Positions 16,911-25,894 of a DNA stretch of 64,000 bases are shown one piece after another (the stretch's first letter is position 1; every line of letters begins with the position of its first letter). Origin of the DNA: Nocardia asteroides (GTDB lineage: Bacteria > Actinomycetota > Actinomycetes > Mycobacteriales > Mycobacteriaceae); NCBI RefSeq assembly GCF_900637185.1, contig NZ_LR134352.1, positions 6,004,001 through 6,068,000 on the forward strand, written 5' to 3'. The position numbers and the translations under genes were made by a program. The notes beneath the pieces were generated by a model. That model saw only the letters and a program-made list of their open reading frames with translations, searched no databases and was not told the origin of the DNA.

Positions 16911-18056
16911 ATGCAGCGCACCATCTACTCCGAGGACCACGAGGCCTTCCGCGCGTCGGTCGCCGAATTCGTCAAGCGCTCGATCGAGCCCAACGCCGAA
17001 CGCTTCGCCGAGGAACGCGCCATCGACCGCGAGACCTGGCTCGCCGCAGGCGAACTCGGCTACCTCGGACTGGGTGTGCCGGAGGAGTTCGGTGGCAGCG
17101 ACGCGGGCGACTACCGCTTCGCCGCCGTCCTCGGTGAGGAACTGGCCAAGGCGAGCGCGGCGCTGTCGTCCTCCTTCGGCATCCACTACGATGTGTGCGC
17201 GCCCTACCTGGTGGAACTGACCACCGACGAGCAGAAGCGGCGCTGGCTACCCAAGTTCTGCACCGGCGAGATCGTCACCGCCATCGGCATGACCGAGCCC
17301 TCCGGCGGCTCCGACCTGGCCGCGCTCAAGACCACCGCGGTCCGCGACGGCGACGACTGGATCGTCAACGGCTCCAAGACCTTCATCACCAACGGCTTCA
17401 ACGCCGACCTGGTGATCGTGGCGGCCCGCACCAGCCCGGAGAAGAAGGCCAAGGGCATCACGCTGTTCGCGGTGGAGAACGGCATGGAGGGCTTCACCCG
17501 CGGCCGCAAGCTCGACAAGGTCGGCCAGCCCGAATCCGACACCGCCGAACTGTTCTTCGACAACGTCCGGGTGCCCGACGCCAACCGGATCGGCGAGGTC
17601 GACCGGGGCTTCATCGCGATGATGGAGCGACTGCCGCAGGAGCGCATCGGCGCCGCGATCTCCAATATCGCCCACGCCGCGGCGATCCTGGACGAGACGC
17701 TGGCCTACGCCAAGGAGCGCAAGGCCTTCGGCCAGCAGATCGGCAGTTTCCAGTACAACAAGTTCCTCTTCGCCGAGCTGGTCACCAAGGTCGAGGTGAC
17801 ACAGGCGTTCGTCGACCAGGGCATCGCCGCGCACGCCGCGGGCACCCTGTCCGCAGTCGACGCGGCCAAGGCCAAGTGGTGGTCGGCGCAGGTGCAGAAC
17901 GAGGTGCTCGACGCCTGCGTGCAGCTGCACGGCGGCTACGGCTACATGCGCGAATACCGGGTCGCCCGGGCATGGATGGACGCGCGCGTCACCAAGATCT
18001 GGGCCGGTTCCAACGAGATCATGAAGGAACTCATCGGCCGCGACCTCGGCCTGTAG
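16911..18056 (+). CDS. Acyl-CoA dehydrogenase
   Basis: FAD-dependent acyl-CoA dehydrogenase of 381 aa, standard family length. The FAD-binding segments AIGMTEPSGGSDLAALKTTA (about 127-146) and FITNGFNADLVIVAART, and the C-terminal QLHGGYGYMREYRVARAWMD are all present. The catalytic base is expected to be the Glu in IWAGSNEIMKELIGR. It oxidises an acyl-CoA to the enoyl-CoA; chain length is not predictable. It follows the TetR gene closely and ends at a hairpin shared with the P450 operon. Confidence 0.94.
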   Translation: MQRTIYSEDHEAFRASVAEFVKRSIEPNAERFAEERAIDRETWLAAGELGYLGLGVPEEFGGSDAGDYRFAAVLGEELAKASAALSSSFGIHYDVCAPYLVELTTDEQKRRWLPKFCTGEIVTAIGMTEPSGGSDLAALKTTAVRDGDDWIVNGSKTFITNGFNADLVIVAARTSPEKKAKGITLFAVENGMEGFTRGRKLDKVGQPESDTAELFFDNVRVPDANRIGEVDRGFIAMMERLPQERIGAAISNIAHAAAILDETLAYAKERKAFGQQIGSFQYNKFLFAELVTKVEVTQAFVDQGIAAHAAGTLSAVDAAKAKWWSAQVQNEVLDACVQLHGGYGYMREYRVARAWMDARVTKIWAGSNEIMKELIGRDLGL

Positions 18057-18067
18057 GGAAGTTAGGA

Positions 18068-18103
18068 GCGTCGCGCCCGGCGAACGACCACCGGGCGCGA
18101 CGC
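18068..18103. terminator. Bidirectional hairpin terminator
   Basis: A perfect 13-bp G+C-rich stem (18068-18080 with 18091-18103) with a 10-nt loop lies between the convergent acyl-CoA dehydrogenase and P450 genes. There is no T tract. Confidence 0.7.
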
Positions 18104-18111
18104 GACGCCGG

Positions 18112-19335
18112 TCAGTTCAGGATGATCGGCAACGCGGCCAGATCGTTCTGCGTGAGCACCGGCAGGTTGCCGAGCTCGCTGTCGGGCACGGCCAGGCGCA
18201 GGCCGGGGAACCGGGCGAACAGCGCGGGCAGGGCGACCGCCGCCTCCAGCCGCGACAGGGCGGCGCCGGGGCAGATGTGCGGGCCGTAGCCGAAGGCCAA
18301 GTGGCGGTGCGCGGTCGGGCGGGTCACGTCGAACTCGTCGGCGGTCTCGCCGTGCACGGCGGTGTCGCGGCCGATGGCCCGGTACGACATCACCACGCCC
18401 TCGCCCTTGGCGATGACGGTGTCGCCGACGGTGATGTCCTCGGTGGCGAAGCGCATCAGCAGGTGCGAGACCGGGCCGTCCCAGCGCAGCGACTCCTCGA
18501 TCACCTGCTTCCACTCCACGTCACCGGCGAGCACCTTCGCCAGCTGCTCGGGCTCGTTCAGCAGGGCGCGCACGGTGTTGACGATCAGGCTGACCGTGGT
18601 CTCGTGGCCCGCGGCGACCAGCGCCTTGATATTGCCGATCGCCTCCTCCTCGGTGAGCGCCGCCCCGCCCTCCTCGTCGGCGACGACGAACGCCGAGGTG
18701 AGATCGTCGCCGGGATCGGCGATCTTGCGGCGGACCTGATCGGTGAAATACACGTCGAGATCGCCGATCACGCGCAGGCGCTCGTCCTGCGGGGTCATCA
18801 CCGAGAAGAACTTCTTGTACCAGTCGAGCAGCTGCGCGTGGTCCTCGCGCGCGACGCCCATCAGATCGCCGACCACCCGCATCGGCAGCGGGTAGGCGAA
18901 GACCTGCTTGAGGTCGACGGGCGCGCCGTCGGCCCCGGCGGCCGCCAGATCGTCGAGCAGTTCGGCGGTGAGCCGTTCGATCACCGGGCGCAGTTCCTCG
19001 AGCCGGCGCGGGGCCAGCGCCTGCGCGGTCTTGAGCCGCAACCTGCGGTGTTCGGCGCCGTCGACGGTGAACATCGAGCGGCCCGCGTCGACCATGCCGA
19101 TCAGCGGCCACTGGTTGGTCACCACACCGTCGGCGTAGAGCGCCCACGCGTTGATGTCCTTGACCAGGCGGGCGTCGGTGGTCAGCTGCCGGGCGATCGC
19201 GTGGTCGGTGACGGTCCAGGCGGGCACGCCGAGCAGGTCGATCCGGGTGAGCGGGCCTTCGGCGCGCAGTCGGGCGGTCTCGCCGTCGAGGTCACCGACC
19301 ATCGGGTCGATGGAAAAGGGGCATGGGGAACTCAC
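18112..19335 (-). CDS. Cytochrome P450 (CYP154-like partner in conservon)
   Basis: Soluble bacterial P450 of 407 aa. The I-helix oxygen-activation motif is AAGHETTVSL (about 241-250), the K-helix ExxR is present in VIEESLRWDG, and the haem loop reads FGYGPHICPGAALSRLE with the axial Cys. It is the last gene of the overlapping six-gene conservon unit; its ATG overlaps the preceding P450 stop by 4 bp. Streptomyces conservons carry CYP154/CYP157 pairs, and this is the canonical member. The substrate is unknown. Confidence 0.93.
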   Translation of the reverse strand: MSSPCPFSIDPMVGDLDGETARLRAEGPLTRIDLLGVPAWTVTDHAIARQLTTDARLVKDINAWALYADGVVTNQWPLIGMVDAGRSMFTVDGAEHRRLRLKTAQALAPRRLEELRPVIERLTAELLDDLAAAGADGAPVDLKQVFAYPLPMRVVGDLMGVAREDHAQLLDWYKKFFSVMTPQDERLRVIGDLDVYFTDQVRRKIADPGDDLTSAFVVADEEGGAALTEEEAIGNIKALVAAGHETTVSLIVNTVRALLNEPEQLAKVLAGDVEWKQVIEESLRWDGPVSHLLMRFATEDITVGDTVIAKGEGVVMSYRAIGRDTAVHGETADEFDVTRPTAHRHLAFGYGPHICPGAALSRLEAAVALPALFARFPGLRLAVPDSELGNLPVLTQNDLAALPIILN

Positions 19336-20591
19336 GACGAACCTCCGACGGGTCGAACCGGTGTGAAACGTACGGGCAGTGCGGTCATGCCCCGAAGGAA
19401 AGCCGAAGGCCGCCGGGTGAGCTGGTCGGCGGGCACCGCCAGGTCGACATCGGGGAGCCGGTCGAGCAGCACCTCGATCCCGGTCCTGGCGATGATCTCG
19501 GCGATCTGCTGCGCCGGGAACGGGCAGCGGTATTCGCCGTAGCTGAACGCGAAGTGCGCGTTGTTGCCGGTGGGCACCGTGTCGCCGTCGGTGAACGACT
19601 GGCGCACGTGCGGGTCGAGATTGGCGGCGGCCAGGCCGAGCAGCAGCATGTCGCCGGCCCGGATGGTCCGGTCGGCCAGGCGGGTGTCGCGCGCGGCCCA
19701 GCGTCCCGCCAGGATCGAGGTCGGGCCCTCTTCCCAGAGCACCTCGTTCATGGCCTGGCCGACGCTGCGCCTGCCACCGCCGAGCGCGGCGGCGAACCGG
19801 TCGTCGGTGAGCATCAGCCGCATGGAGCTGCCCAGCCAGTCAGCGGTGGTGAGGTGACCCGCGGCGGTGATCGCCATCAGGTCGTTCATGTATTCCTCGT
19901 CGGTGAACGGCTCGGGGTCGGCCAGCATCAGCGAGACCAGATCGCCCGCGGGGCGGGCCTTCTTGGCGGCGACGAGCCGGGCCATGTGCTCACCGAAGCG
20001 GGCGTGCCCGGCCTGGGCGTCGGCGCCGCCGTCGGCGAGCAGCTTCATCGTCAGGGCCAGGTCGGCGGCGTCGGTGTCGGGCAGGCCGAGGATGCGGCCC
20101 AGGGCCAGCACCGGCAGCGGCTCGGCGAACTCGGCGACCAGGTCGGCCGAGCCGCGGCCGCAGAACCGGTCGACCAGGCGGTCGGCGAGTTCCTCACAGG
20201 CACGGCGCAATTCGAAGTGGTCGACGGCGTCGAGCGCGGGTTCCACCATGGCCAGATGCCTGCGGTGCTCGGCGCCCGCGGTGAAGTAGATCGAGGGCAT
20301 CGGTCTACCGATCATGGGCAGCAGCGGCCAGTCCTCGGGCACCCGGCCCCACTGGTTCCACAGCGAGACGTCACGCGGGAACAGCAGCGGGTCGCTGGTC
20401 ACCTGGTGCAGTTCGCGGTAGCCGATGATCAGCCAGGCCGGGAACCCGCCGGGCAGTTCCACCGCGACCACCGGACCGTGGTCGCGGCGCATCCGCCGGT
20501 AGACCTCGTGCGGTTCGATGTGGAATTCGGGACCGCTCAGCGGCACCGCGCCGGTGATCGGGCAGGCACCGGTGCCGGTGGGTGTGCTCAT
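19332..20591 (-). CDS. Cytochrome P450 lacking the ExxR motif (CYP157-like)
   Basis: P450 of 419 aa with a divergent core. The I-helix reads AITAAGHLTTADW and the haem loop FSYGEYRCPFPAQQIAE with the axial Cys. At the K-helix the nearly invariant ExxR is replaced: NEVLWEEGPTSI gives Glu-Val-Leu-Trp. Loss of the Arg is the known oddity of Streptomyces CYP157 proteins, which also sit in conservons beside a CYP154. It overlaps its neighbours by 4 bp on both sides. Catalytic competence is uncertain; a structural or regulatory role is possible. Confidence 0.9.
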   Translation of the reverse strand: MSTPTGTGACPITGAVPLSGPEFHIEPHEVYRRMRRDHGPVVAVELPGGFPAWLIIGYRELHQVTSDPLLFPRDVSLWNQWGRVPEDWPLLPMIGRPMPSIYFTAGAEHRRHLAMVEPALDAVDHFELRRACEELADRLVDRFCGRGSADLVAEFAEPLPVLALGRILGLPDTDAADLALTMKLLADGGADAQAGHARFGEHMARLVAAKKARPAGDLVSLMLADPEPFTDEEYMNDLMAITAAGHLTTADWLGSSMRLMLTDDRFAAALGGGRRSVGQAMNEVLWEEGPTSILAGRWAARDTRLADRTIRAGDMLLLGLAAANLDPHVRQSFTDGDTVPTGNNAHFAFSYGEYRCPFPAQQIAEIIARTGIEVLLDRLPDVDLAVPADQLTRRPSAFLRGMTALPVRFTPVRPVGGSS

Positions 20592-21202
20592 GAAACCGTT
20601 TCCCCCTGCGGAACAGCCGAATACAGGTGCTCGACCAGCGCGATCAGCACCTGCTTGCTCGATTCGCGCGAGCGCGCGTCACACATCAGCAGCGGCACGG
20701 CGGGATCGAGATCCAGCGCGTCGCGCACCGCGTCGGGGGCGTGCGAGCCGCCGAAATCGTTGCAGGCCACCACGAACGGCGTGTGCTGATGCTCGAGCCG
20801 GTCGATGGCGTACCACGAGTCGGCGATGCGGCGCTGGTCCACCAGCACGATCGCACCCAGCGCGCCGCTGAACAGCCGGTCCCACAGGAACCAGAACCGC
20901 TGCTGGCCCGGCGCGCCGAACAGGTACAGCACGTGTTCGTCGTCGAGGGTGATCCGGCCGAAGTCGAAGGCCACGGTGGTGGTCGACTTGCCGGGCACCC
21001 CGGCGGGATCGTCGATGCCGACGCCGGCGTCGGTCATCGTCGCCTCGGTGTCGAGCGGGCGGATCTCGCTCACCGACCGCACCAGGGTGGTCTTGCCGAC
21101 CCCGAATCCACCGATGACGACGATCTTCAACCCGTGCGTCGCCGTGCTGCGCAGCGGCGCCAGCGCGCGCTCGGGCGCGGAATCAGAGCTTGCGAAGTCC
21201 AA
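20588..21202 (-). CDS. Conservon GTP-binding protein (CvnD-type)
   Basis: Small GTPase-like protein of 204 aa. Walker A is GGFGVGKTTLVRSVSEI (about 33-49). The G3-like segment is LYLFGAPGQQRFWFLWDRLF, and the base-recognition loop is VVACNDFGGSH rather than NKxD. In conservons this protein cycles with the roadblock, DUF742 and sensor ATPase components in a membrane complex that behaves like a bacterial G-protein system. It overlaps the DUF742 gene by 20 bp and the P450 gene by 4 bp. Confidence 0.93.
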   Translation of the reverse strand: MDFASSDSAPERALAPLRSTATHGLKIVVIGGFGVGKTTLVRSVSEIRPLDTEATMTDAGVGIDDPAGVPGKSTTTVAFDFGRITLDDEHVLYLFGAPGQQRFWFLWDRLFSGALGAIVLVDQRRIADSWYAIDRLEHQHTPFVVACNDFGGSHAPDAVRDALDLDPAVPLLMCDARSRESSKQVLIALVEHLYSAVPQGETVS

Positions 21203-21527
21203 CGAGCACCTTCTCGAGGGTGGAAGCGTCCAGCGACATCGCCGCCGACAGCGGGGGCCGGACGGTGATCTTGCCCGCGTGCAGCAGATCCGCCAGCAGC
21301 ACCGTGGCGACGCCGACCGGCAGGCGCAGTTCGGCGGCGATCTCCACGACGGCGGTCGGCGCCCGGCACATGTCCAGGATCGCGACCTGCTCCGAGGACA
21401 TGCCCGCCGACGGCGCCGATTCGGCGACCACCAGGGTGACCAGGTCGAAATCCTCGGTGGCCGGGGCGCGCCCGCCGGTCAGGGTGTAGAACCGGTCCGG
21501 GTCGTCGTCACGGCCGGCCCTGGTCAA
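21183..21527 (-). CDS. DUF742 protein (CvnC-type)
   Basis: Conservon component of 114 aa with the DUF742 pattern: RFYTLTGGRAPATEDFDLVTLV near the N-terminus, SSEQVAILDMCRAPTAVVEIAAELRLPVGVATVLLADL in the middle (a winged-helix-like segment) and a conserved terminal VLVGLRKL. The start is TTG, overlapping the roadblock stop as TTGA, so it depends on translational coupling. Confidence 0.93.
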   Translation of the reverse strand: MTRAGRDDDPDRFYTLTGGRAPATEDFDLVTLVVAESAPSAGMSSEQVAILDMCRAPTAVVEIAAELRLPVGVATVLLADLLHAGKITVRPPLSAAMSLDASTLEKVLVGLRKL

Positions 21528-21934
21528 TTGGGCACTCCGCGTCGGGGCTGGGTCGCCAGGTGTTCGCCGAGCTGTTCGATCAGCTCGTGCATGGTGTGCC
21601 CGACCAGCCCCGCGTCGGCGTCCTCGGCCGCGACCACCGCTAAATGCGCCCCGCTGCCCGCCTCGACCACGAACAGGATGCCGCCGTAGAACTCGGTCAT
21701 CGACTGGCGGACACCGCCACGCCCGTCACCGAACTCGACGGAAGCCCCGTGCGACAGGCTCTGGAATCCGGCGGCGATCGCGGCCAGCTGGTCGGCGCGG
21801 TCGGTGTCGAGTTCCGGGGTGTGGCAGATCTTCAGGCCGTCGCCGGACAGCAGCAGCGCGTGCCGGGTCCGTGGCGTGCGGGCCAGCAGCTTCTCGAGCA
21901 GCCAGCCGAGGTTGCTGGGGGCGGTGGTGGTCAT
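21524..21934 (-). CDS. Roadblock/LC7-domain protein (CvnB-type)
   Basis: Protein of 136 aa with a roadblock/LC7 fold, acting as a GTPase partner. Seen segments are LGWLLEKLLARTPRTRHALLLSGDGL, the central DQLAAIAAGFQSLSHGAS, and VEAGSGAHLAVVAAEDADAGLVGHTMHELIEQLGEHL. It overlaps the sensor gene by ATGA and the DUF742 gene by TTGA. Confidence 0.94.
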   Translation of the reverse strand: MTTTAPSNLGWLLEKLLARTPRTRHALLLSGDGLKICHTPELDTDRADQLAAIAAGFQSLSHGASVEFGDGRGGVRQSMTEFYGGILFVVEAGSGAHLAVVAAEDADAGLVGHTMHELIEQLGEHLATQPRRGVPN

Positions 21935-23364
21935 CGGTCCTCCATGGGGTCGGGAGCAGTGGCGGCGCTGCCTGGCTCGTGACCGTTCCCGGCGGGCCTG
22001 CGACCAGGTGCGGATCGCTGGAACGCCCCGAGAGCGGCCGGTTTGGCGGGTGCGGCGTCGGCGGCCGGCGTGCCGGTCATGCCGTCGGGATGGACTTTGG
22101 CCAGCGTGTCGCCCCTGCGTCGTTTGGGCAGTGCCGGCGAGGTGGGGACCGCGGGGTCCGGGTTCTCGGTGCCCACGGGCCGGACGACGGTCTCGGCCCA
22201 GCCCTCGGGTTGCCGCTCGCGCGGGGTGGGCGGGTCGAACCGGCTCAGCGAGGCGAGCGGGGCGTCGGTGCGCCGGGGCGCGGCCGCGCGGCTGCGGGGT
22301 TCGGCACGGGCGGTGAGTTCACGCGGGACGACGACCACCACGGCGGTGCCGCCGATCGCCGAGGGCCGATACGACACGGTCAGTTCGTGTTTGCGCGCCA
22401 GGTGACCGACCACCGCCAGGCCGAGCCGGGTGCCCGACAGCGAGGCCAGATCGGTGCCCTTGCCCTGGTTGTCGCGTCCGCTCACCGCGGCCTCGGCCCG
22501 GCGCAGCGCCGACTCGCTCATCACGAGTCCGCTGTCCTCGATCGTGATCACCACGCCCGCGGGCACTTCCGCGGCATAGACGTGCACCTCGGTGGTGGGC
22601 GGGGAGAAGTTGCAGGCGTTGTCGAGCAGTTCGGCCAGGGTGTGCATGACGCCCTCGGCCGCGTGTCCGGCGATGCCGACCTCGGCGATCGCGCGCAGCC
22701 GCACGCGCTGGTATCCGGCGACGCGCCCCATGGCGCCGCGCAGGATCGATTCCATCGCGATCGGTTTGGCCCAGCGGCGGCCGGTGCGCGCGCCGCTGAG
22801 CACGGCGATGCTGTCGGCGAGCCTGCCGGTCTGGGCGGTGCGGTGGTCGATGTGGAGCAGGTCGGTGAGTACGCGCGGGTCGGCGTGCCGGTGTTCCATC
22901 TCGCGCAGTTCGGCCAGCATGGAGGTGGTCATGGCCTGGATCCGGCCCGCGGCGCCGGCGAAGGCGGCCAGGGCGGCGGCGCCGCGTCGTCCGTTCTCCT
23001 GCGCTTCCCACGCGTAGTGGGTGGCGTGTTCCTCGGCCTGGGCGATGCGCTGGGTGGCCTCGGCGATGGTCGTGGCCAGCCGCTGCTCGGTCTCGACGGC
23101 GACAGCGGTGGCGGCCCGTGCGCGTGCCCGCTGACGCAGCGCGACCAGGACGGCGGGGCAGGCCGTGAGCGCGACGGCGAGCGTCGCCGCGAGCACCGGA
23201 ATCCCGATGGCGGGTGGCACGAAGACCGCGACCACGGCGCCGATCGCGGCCACCGCGATGCCGCCGCCGAGTACCAGATAGCCTGCCGCCCCGGCGGATT
23301 CCCCACTCACGGCGGACTCCCCCGGCACGGATGCCGACGGCAGCATGACTTCCGCAGTACTCAC
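21931..23364 (-). CDS. Conservon sensor ATPase/histidine-kinase-like protein (CvnA-type)
   Basis: Membrane protein of 477 aa heading the conservon. Two adjacent helices (about 25-75) are followed by a long coiled coil, a phosphoacceptor-like region with LHIDHRTAQTGRLADSI (His), and an HATPase_c domain with ELLDNACNFSPPTTEV and VITIEDSGLVM. The last 110 residues are Pro/Arg-rich and disordered. No large extracellular nitrate-sensing domain is present. The GTG at 23364 follows a G-run; ATG 23346 is an alternative. Confidence 0.9.
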   Translation of the reverse strand: MSTAEVMLPSASVPGESAVSGESAGAAGYLVLGGGIAVAAIGAVVAVFVPPAIGIPVLAATLAVALTACPAVLVALRQRARARAATAVAVETEQRLATTIAEATQRIAQAEEHATHYAWEAQENGRRGAAALAAFAGAAGRIQAMTTSMLAELREMEHRHADPRVLTDLLHIDHRTAQTGRLADSIAVLSGARTGRRWAKPIAMESILRGAMGRVAGYQRVRLRAIAEVGIAGHAAEGVMHTLAELLDNACNFSPPTTEVHVYAAEVPAGVVITIEDSGLVMSESALRRAEAAVSGRDNQGKGTDLASLSGTRLGLAVVGHLARKHELTVSYRPSAIGGTAVVVVVPRELTARAEPRSRAAAPRRTDAPLASLSRFDPPTPRERQPEGWAETVVRPVGTENPDPAVPTSPALPKRRRGDTLAKVHPDGMTGTPAADAAPAKPAALGAFQRSAPGRRPAGNGHEPGSAATAPDPMEDR

Positions 23365-23538
23365 AGGCCCCCAACCACCGATCGGCACACCGAACCCACA
23401 GCACGACAGCCGGTTTCGATAACGAGGGCGAGCATATCGAGCCCTCGCACCGACTGCCACCCGAGCGGCGAGGGTTCATCACGTGTTCGTCTGCGATTCG
23501 TTACCGAATCGGGATGTCGCGAGGCCCGCGACCTGCGC

Positions 23539-24783
23539 TCATTCCGTCAGCACACTGCCGACAGTGGCGGCTGTCACACCATAGCCGGAGTTATTGGGAT
23601 GCAGGTGATCACCGCTGTCGAGCGCCTCGGCGAGGCGCGTGGGATCGGTCGGCGAGGCCATCGCACGGTCGAGATCGGCCACCGCGTCGAAGGCGCCGCC
23701 CGTGCGGATCCAGGTGTTCACTTCGGTCCGGACGCGGTCCTTGTCGGCCGAGTAGTACGGCGAGCCCGCGAACGGCAGCAGGGTCGCCCCGACGACGCGC
23801 ACGCCCGCCGCCCTGGCCTGGGTGATCAGCTCGCGGTATCCGGCGACGAGCCGCTCGGCCGAAACCTCGGGCGAGAGTTGCCCGTCCGGCCCGACGCTGC
23901 CGCCGAGGCCGATGTCGTTGATCCCGATCAGCACGACGACGGTGCCGACGCCGGGCTGATCGAGCACGTCGCGCCGGAACCGGGTGAGCGCGCTGTCGCC
24001 GAGCACGGTCGAATCGGTGAGCAGCCGATTGCCGCTGATGCCCGCGTTCAGTACCGCGCCGGGGTGCCCGGCGGCGGCGAGATGGCGGGCCAGCTGGTCG
24101 GGGTAGCGCTGGTCGGCGTCGAGGCCGGAGCGGTAACCGTCGGTGATCGAGTCGCCGAACGCGACGGTGACGTCATCGGCACGGCCGGGCCGCGGAGTGT
24201 CGACACCGGCCAGGTAATACCAGGATTGGGACGTCTCGGTGAATGCGGTGGATGCCGGGTCGGTGGTGCGGTCGCCCGTGGTGCGGTAGCTGGTCGCAGC
24301 GGCTTGGGCGTGCTGGGTGGCGGGGCCGGTGGGGGCGGCGAAATAGAGCGTCACCGTGACGGTCTCGCCCGCGGCGACGGAGATGGTGACGATGTCGCTG
24401 GCAGTCTCTGTCCCCGGGGCGATCTCGAAAGACCTCGCCCCGCCGACGGTCAGCGGTCGCAGTGTCTCCGCGACCACGGCGGCCCCGCCCGCACCGCGGG
24501 CGACACTCGCGCCCGCGATGACCAGCGGTGTCGTGCCGTAGCGGTTGGACAGCCGCACCCGCACCTGCGGCCCGCCGTCGGTGAGCCGAACCACTTGCCG
24601 CAGCGTCTGATCGGCGAATCCCGCCGCCGACCAGTTCGGTGTCACCGCGGTGGCCGGGTGCTGGGCGGCGGCCGCCCATGCCCCCGACCAGGTTTGCGGC
24701 GGGGCCTCGGTGCCGCAGGCCACCAGTGCCGTCGTGGTCAAGGCGGTGACCAGCAGCGCGAGCAATCGCGTGCGCAGGCTCAT
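23539..24783 (-). CDS. SGNH/GDSL-hydrolase lipoprotein
   Basis: Exported esterase or acyl hydrolase of 414 aa. A signal peptide ends in the lipobox LVAC (Cys about 23). Block I is VAFGDSITDGY (Ser about 211), block II GISGNRLL, block III VVLIGINDIG and block V DSGDHLHPNNSGY with the catalytic Asp/His. The N-terminal 190 residues form a beta-rich domain as in exported SGNH proteins. Its ATG overlaps the stop of the preceding gene. The substrate is unknown; cell-wall or host polysaccharide esters are typical. Confidence 0.9.
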   Translation of the reverse strand: MSLRTRLLALLVTALTTTALVACGTEAPPQTWSGAWAAAAQHPATAVTPNWSAAGFADQTLRQVVRLTDGGPQVRVRLSNRYGTTPLVIAGASVARGAGGAAVVAETLRPLTVGGARSFEIAPGTETASDIVTISVAAGETVTVTLYFAAPTGPATQHAQAAATSYRTTGDRTTDPASTAFTETSQSWYYLAGVDTPRPGRADDVTVAFGDSITDGYRSGLDADQRYPDQLARHLAAAGHPGAVLNAGISGNRLLTDSTVLGDSALTRFRRDVLDQPGVGTVVVLIGINDIGLGGSVGPDGQLSPEVSAERLVAGYRELITQARAAGVRVVGATLLPFAGSPYYSADKDRVRTEVNTWIRTGGAFDAVADLDRAMASPTDPTRLAEALDSGDHLHPNNSGYGVTAATVGSVLTE

Positions 24784-25778
24784 CCGAGCGTCCAGCTCAT
24801 GCCGAAAGCGGCCAGCGCGTCGAGGAATTCGGTGGGCTCGAACAGTTCGGCCGGTGCCTGCGCGCCCGGCTTGCCCGCGCCGGCGCCGATCCTGGTGGCG
24901 ACCTCCACCGCGAGCTGAGCGCTGTTGCGGTAGGCGTCGGGTCCGCTGCCGATACCGCGCAGCGTCCGTCCGTCGTGGTGGATGTCGACGACCATCGCGT
25001 ACGCGGCGGGGGCAGCGGGCGTTTCGGGCGCGGCGGCCAGGTGTTCCTCGGTGACGGTGCCGACCACCTCGAAGATCGACTTCGCCAGCACGCCCTCCAC
25101 CGATCCGGCGGTGGTGTGGCGCGGGATCGTGACCACCGAGGGCTGCGGGAACTTCATCACCTCGATGGGCGCGGTGTCGCCGGGGAGCAGGAAGGTGTCG
25201 CGTCGCGGCTGCGGGCCGGTGCGGAAATCCGCTCCGGTCCAGGACAGACCGCCGCTGGTGAAGACCTCGAGATTGCGCAGGACCGTGCGCATGCTGCCGC
25301 GCGAGCCCTCCCCACCCGGGGCGGCGACGTGGCTCAGGACGATCTCGTCGGCGCCGCCGAGGCGTCGCGCGCCGAGGTGGGCGAGCAGGTCGCCGAAGAT
25401 GCCCGCCTCGGTGGTGGCGGTGGACAGGGTGACCCCGGCCTCGGCGGCGAGCGGGCCGTACTCGTCGAAAACCCGCCGCACGAACAGCTGTTCGCCCGCG
25501 ACGTCGACATAGTGGGCGCCGGCCGCGATCGCGGCGCGCAGCACGCCCTCGCCGGTGCCGGTGTAGTCGGGCAGGGTGCTGATCACCACGTCGACGCCGG
25601 TGAAGGCGGTGACCAGGGCGGTGTGATCGTCGGCGGCGGCGACCCGGGTCTCGGTGCCGAGTTCGGCGAGTCGCTGGGCATCTCGGCCGACGGCGACGGT
25701 GTCGATGCCGCGCTCGCGCAGTTCCGCGATCGCGAACCGGCCGACGTGTCCGGTGGCTCCGTAGACGGCGATCCTCAT
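24780..25778 (-). CDS. Saccharopine-dehydrogenase-like/NAD(P)H-binding oxidoreductase
   Basis: Rossmann-fold protein of 332 aa. The nucleotide loop is VYGATGHVGRFAIAELRERG at the very N-terminus, followed by VAVGRDAQRL and VDVVISTLPDYTGTGEGVLRAAIAAGAHYVDVAGE, the pattern of the saccharopine dehydrogenase/trans-acting enoyl reductase group. It is the first gene of a unit with the GDSL lipoprotein (4-bp overlap). It is divergent from the AraC regulator, which is its likely controller. Confidence 0.85.
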   Translation of the reverse strand: MRIAVYGATGHVGRFAIAELRERGIDTVAVGRDAQRLAELGTETRVAAADDHTALVTAFTGVDVVISTLPDYTGTGEGVLRAAIAAGAHYVDVAGEQLFVRRVFDEYGPLAAEAGVTLSTATTEAGIFGDLLAHLGARRLGGADEIVLSHVAAPGGEGSRGSMRTVLRNLEVFTSGGLSWTGADFRTGPQPRRDTFLLPGDTAPIEVMKFPQPSVVTIPRHTTAGSVEGVLAKSIFEVVGTVTEEHLAAAPETPAAPAAYAMVVDIHHDGRTLRGIGSGPDAYRNSAQLAVEVATRIGAGAGKPGAQAPAELFEPTEFLDALAAFGMSWTLG

Positions 25779-25894
25779 GTCGTGCTCCTTGTTCGTCGTG
25801 CTGATGAACTCAGCTTATGGACAGGAGCGAAGACAAGAAATCATCCAGAGTCTCCCCTGAATATCTCATCGTCTCGATGGGTAGAGTTTTCGAC

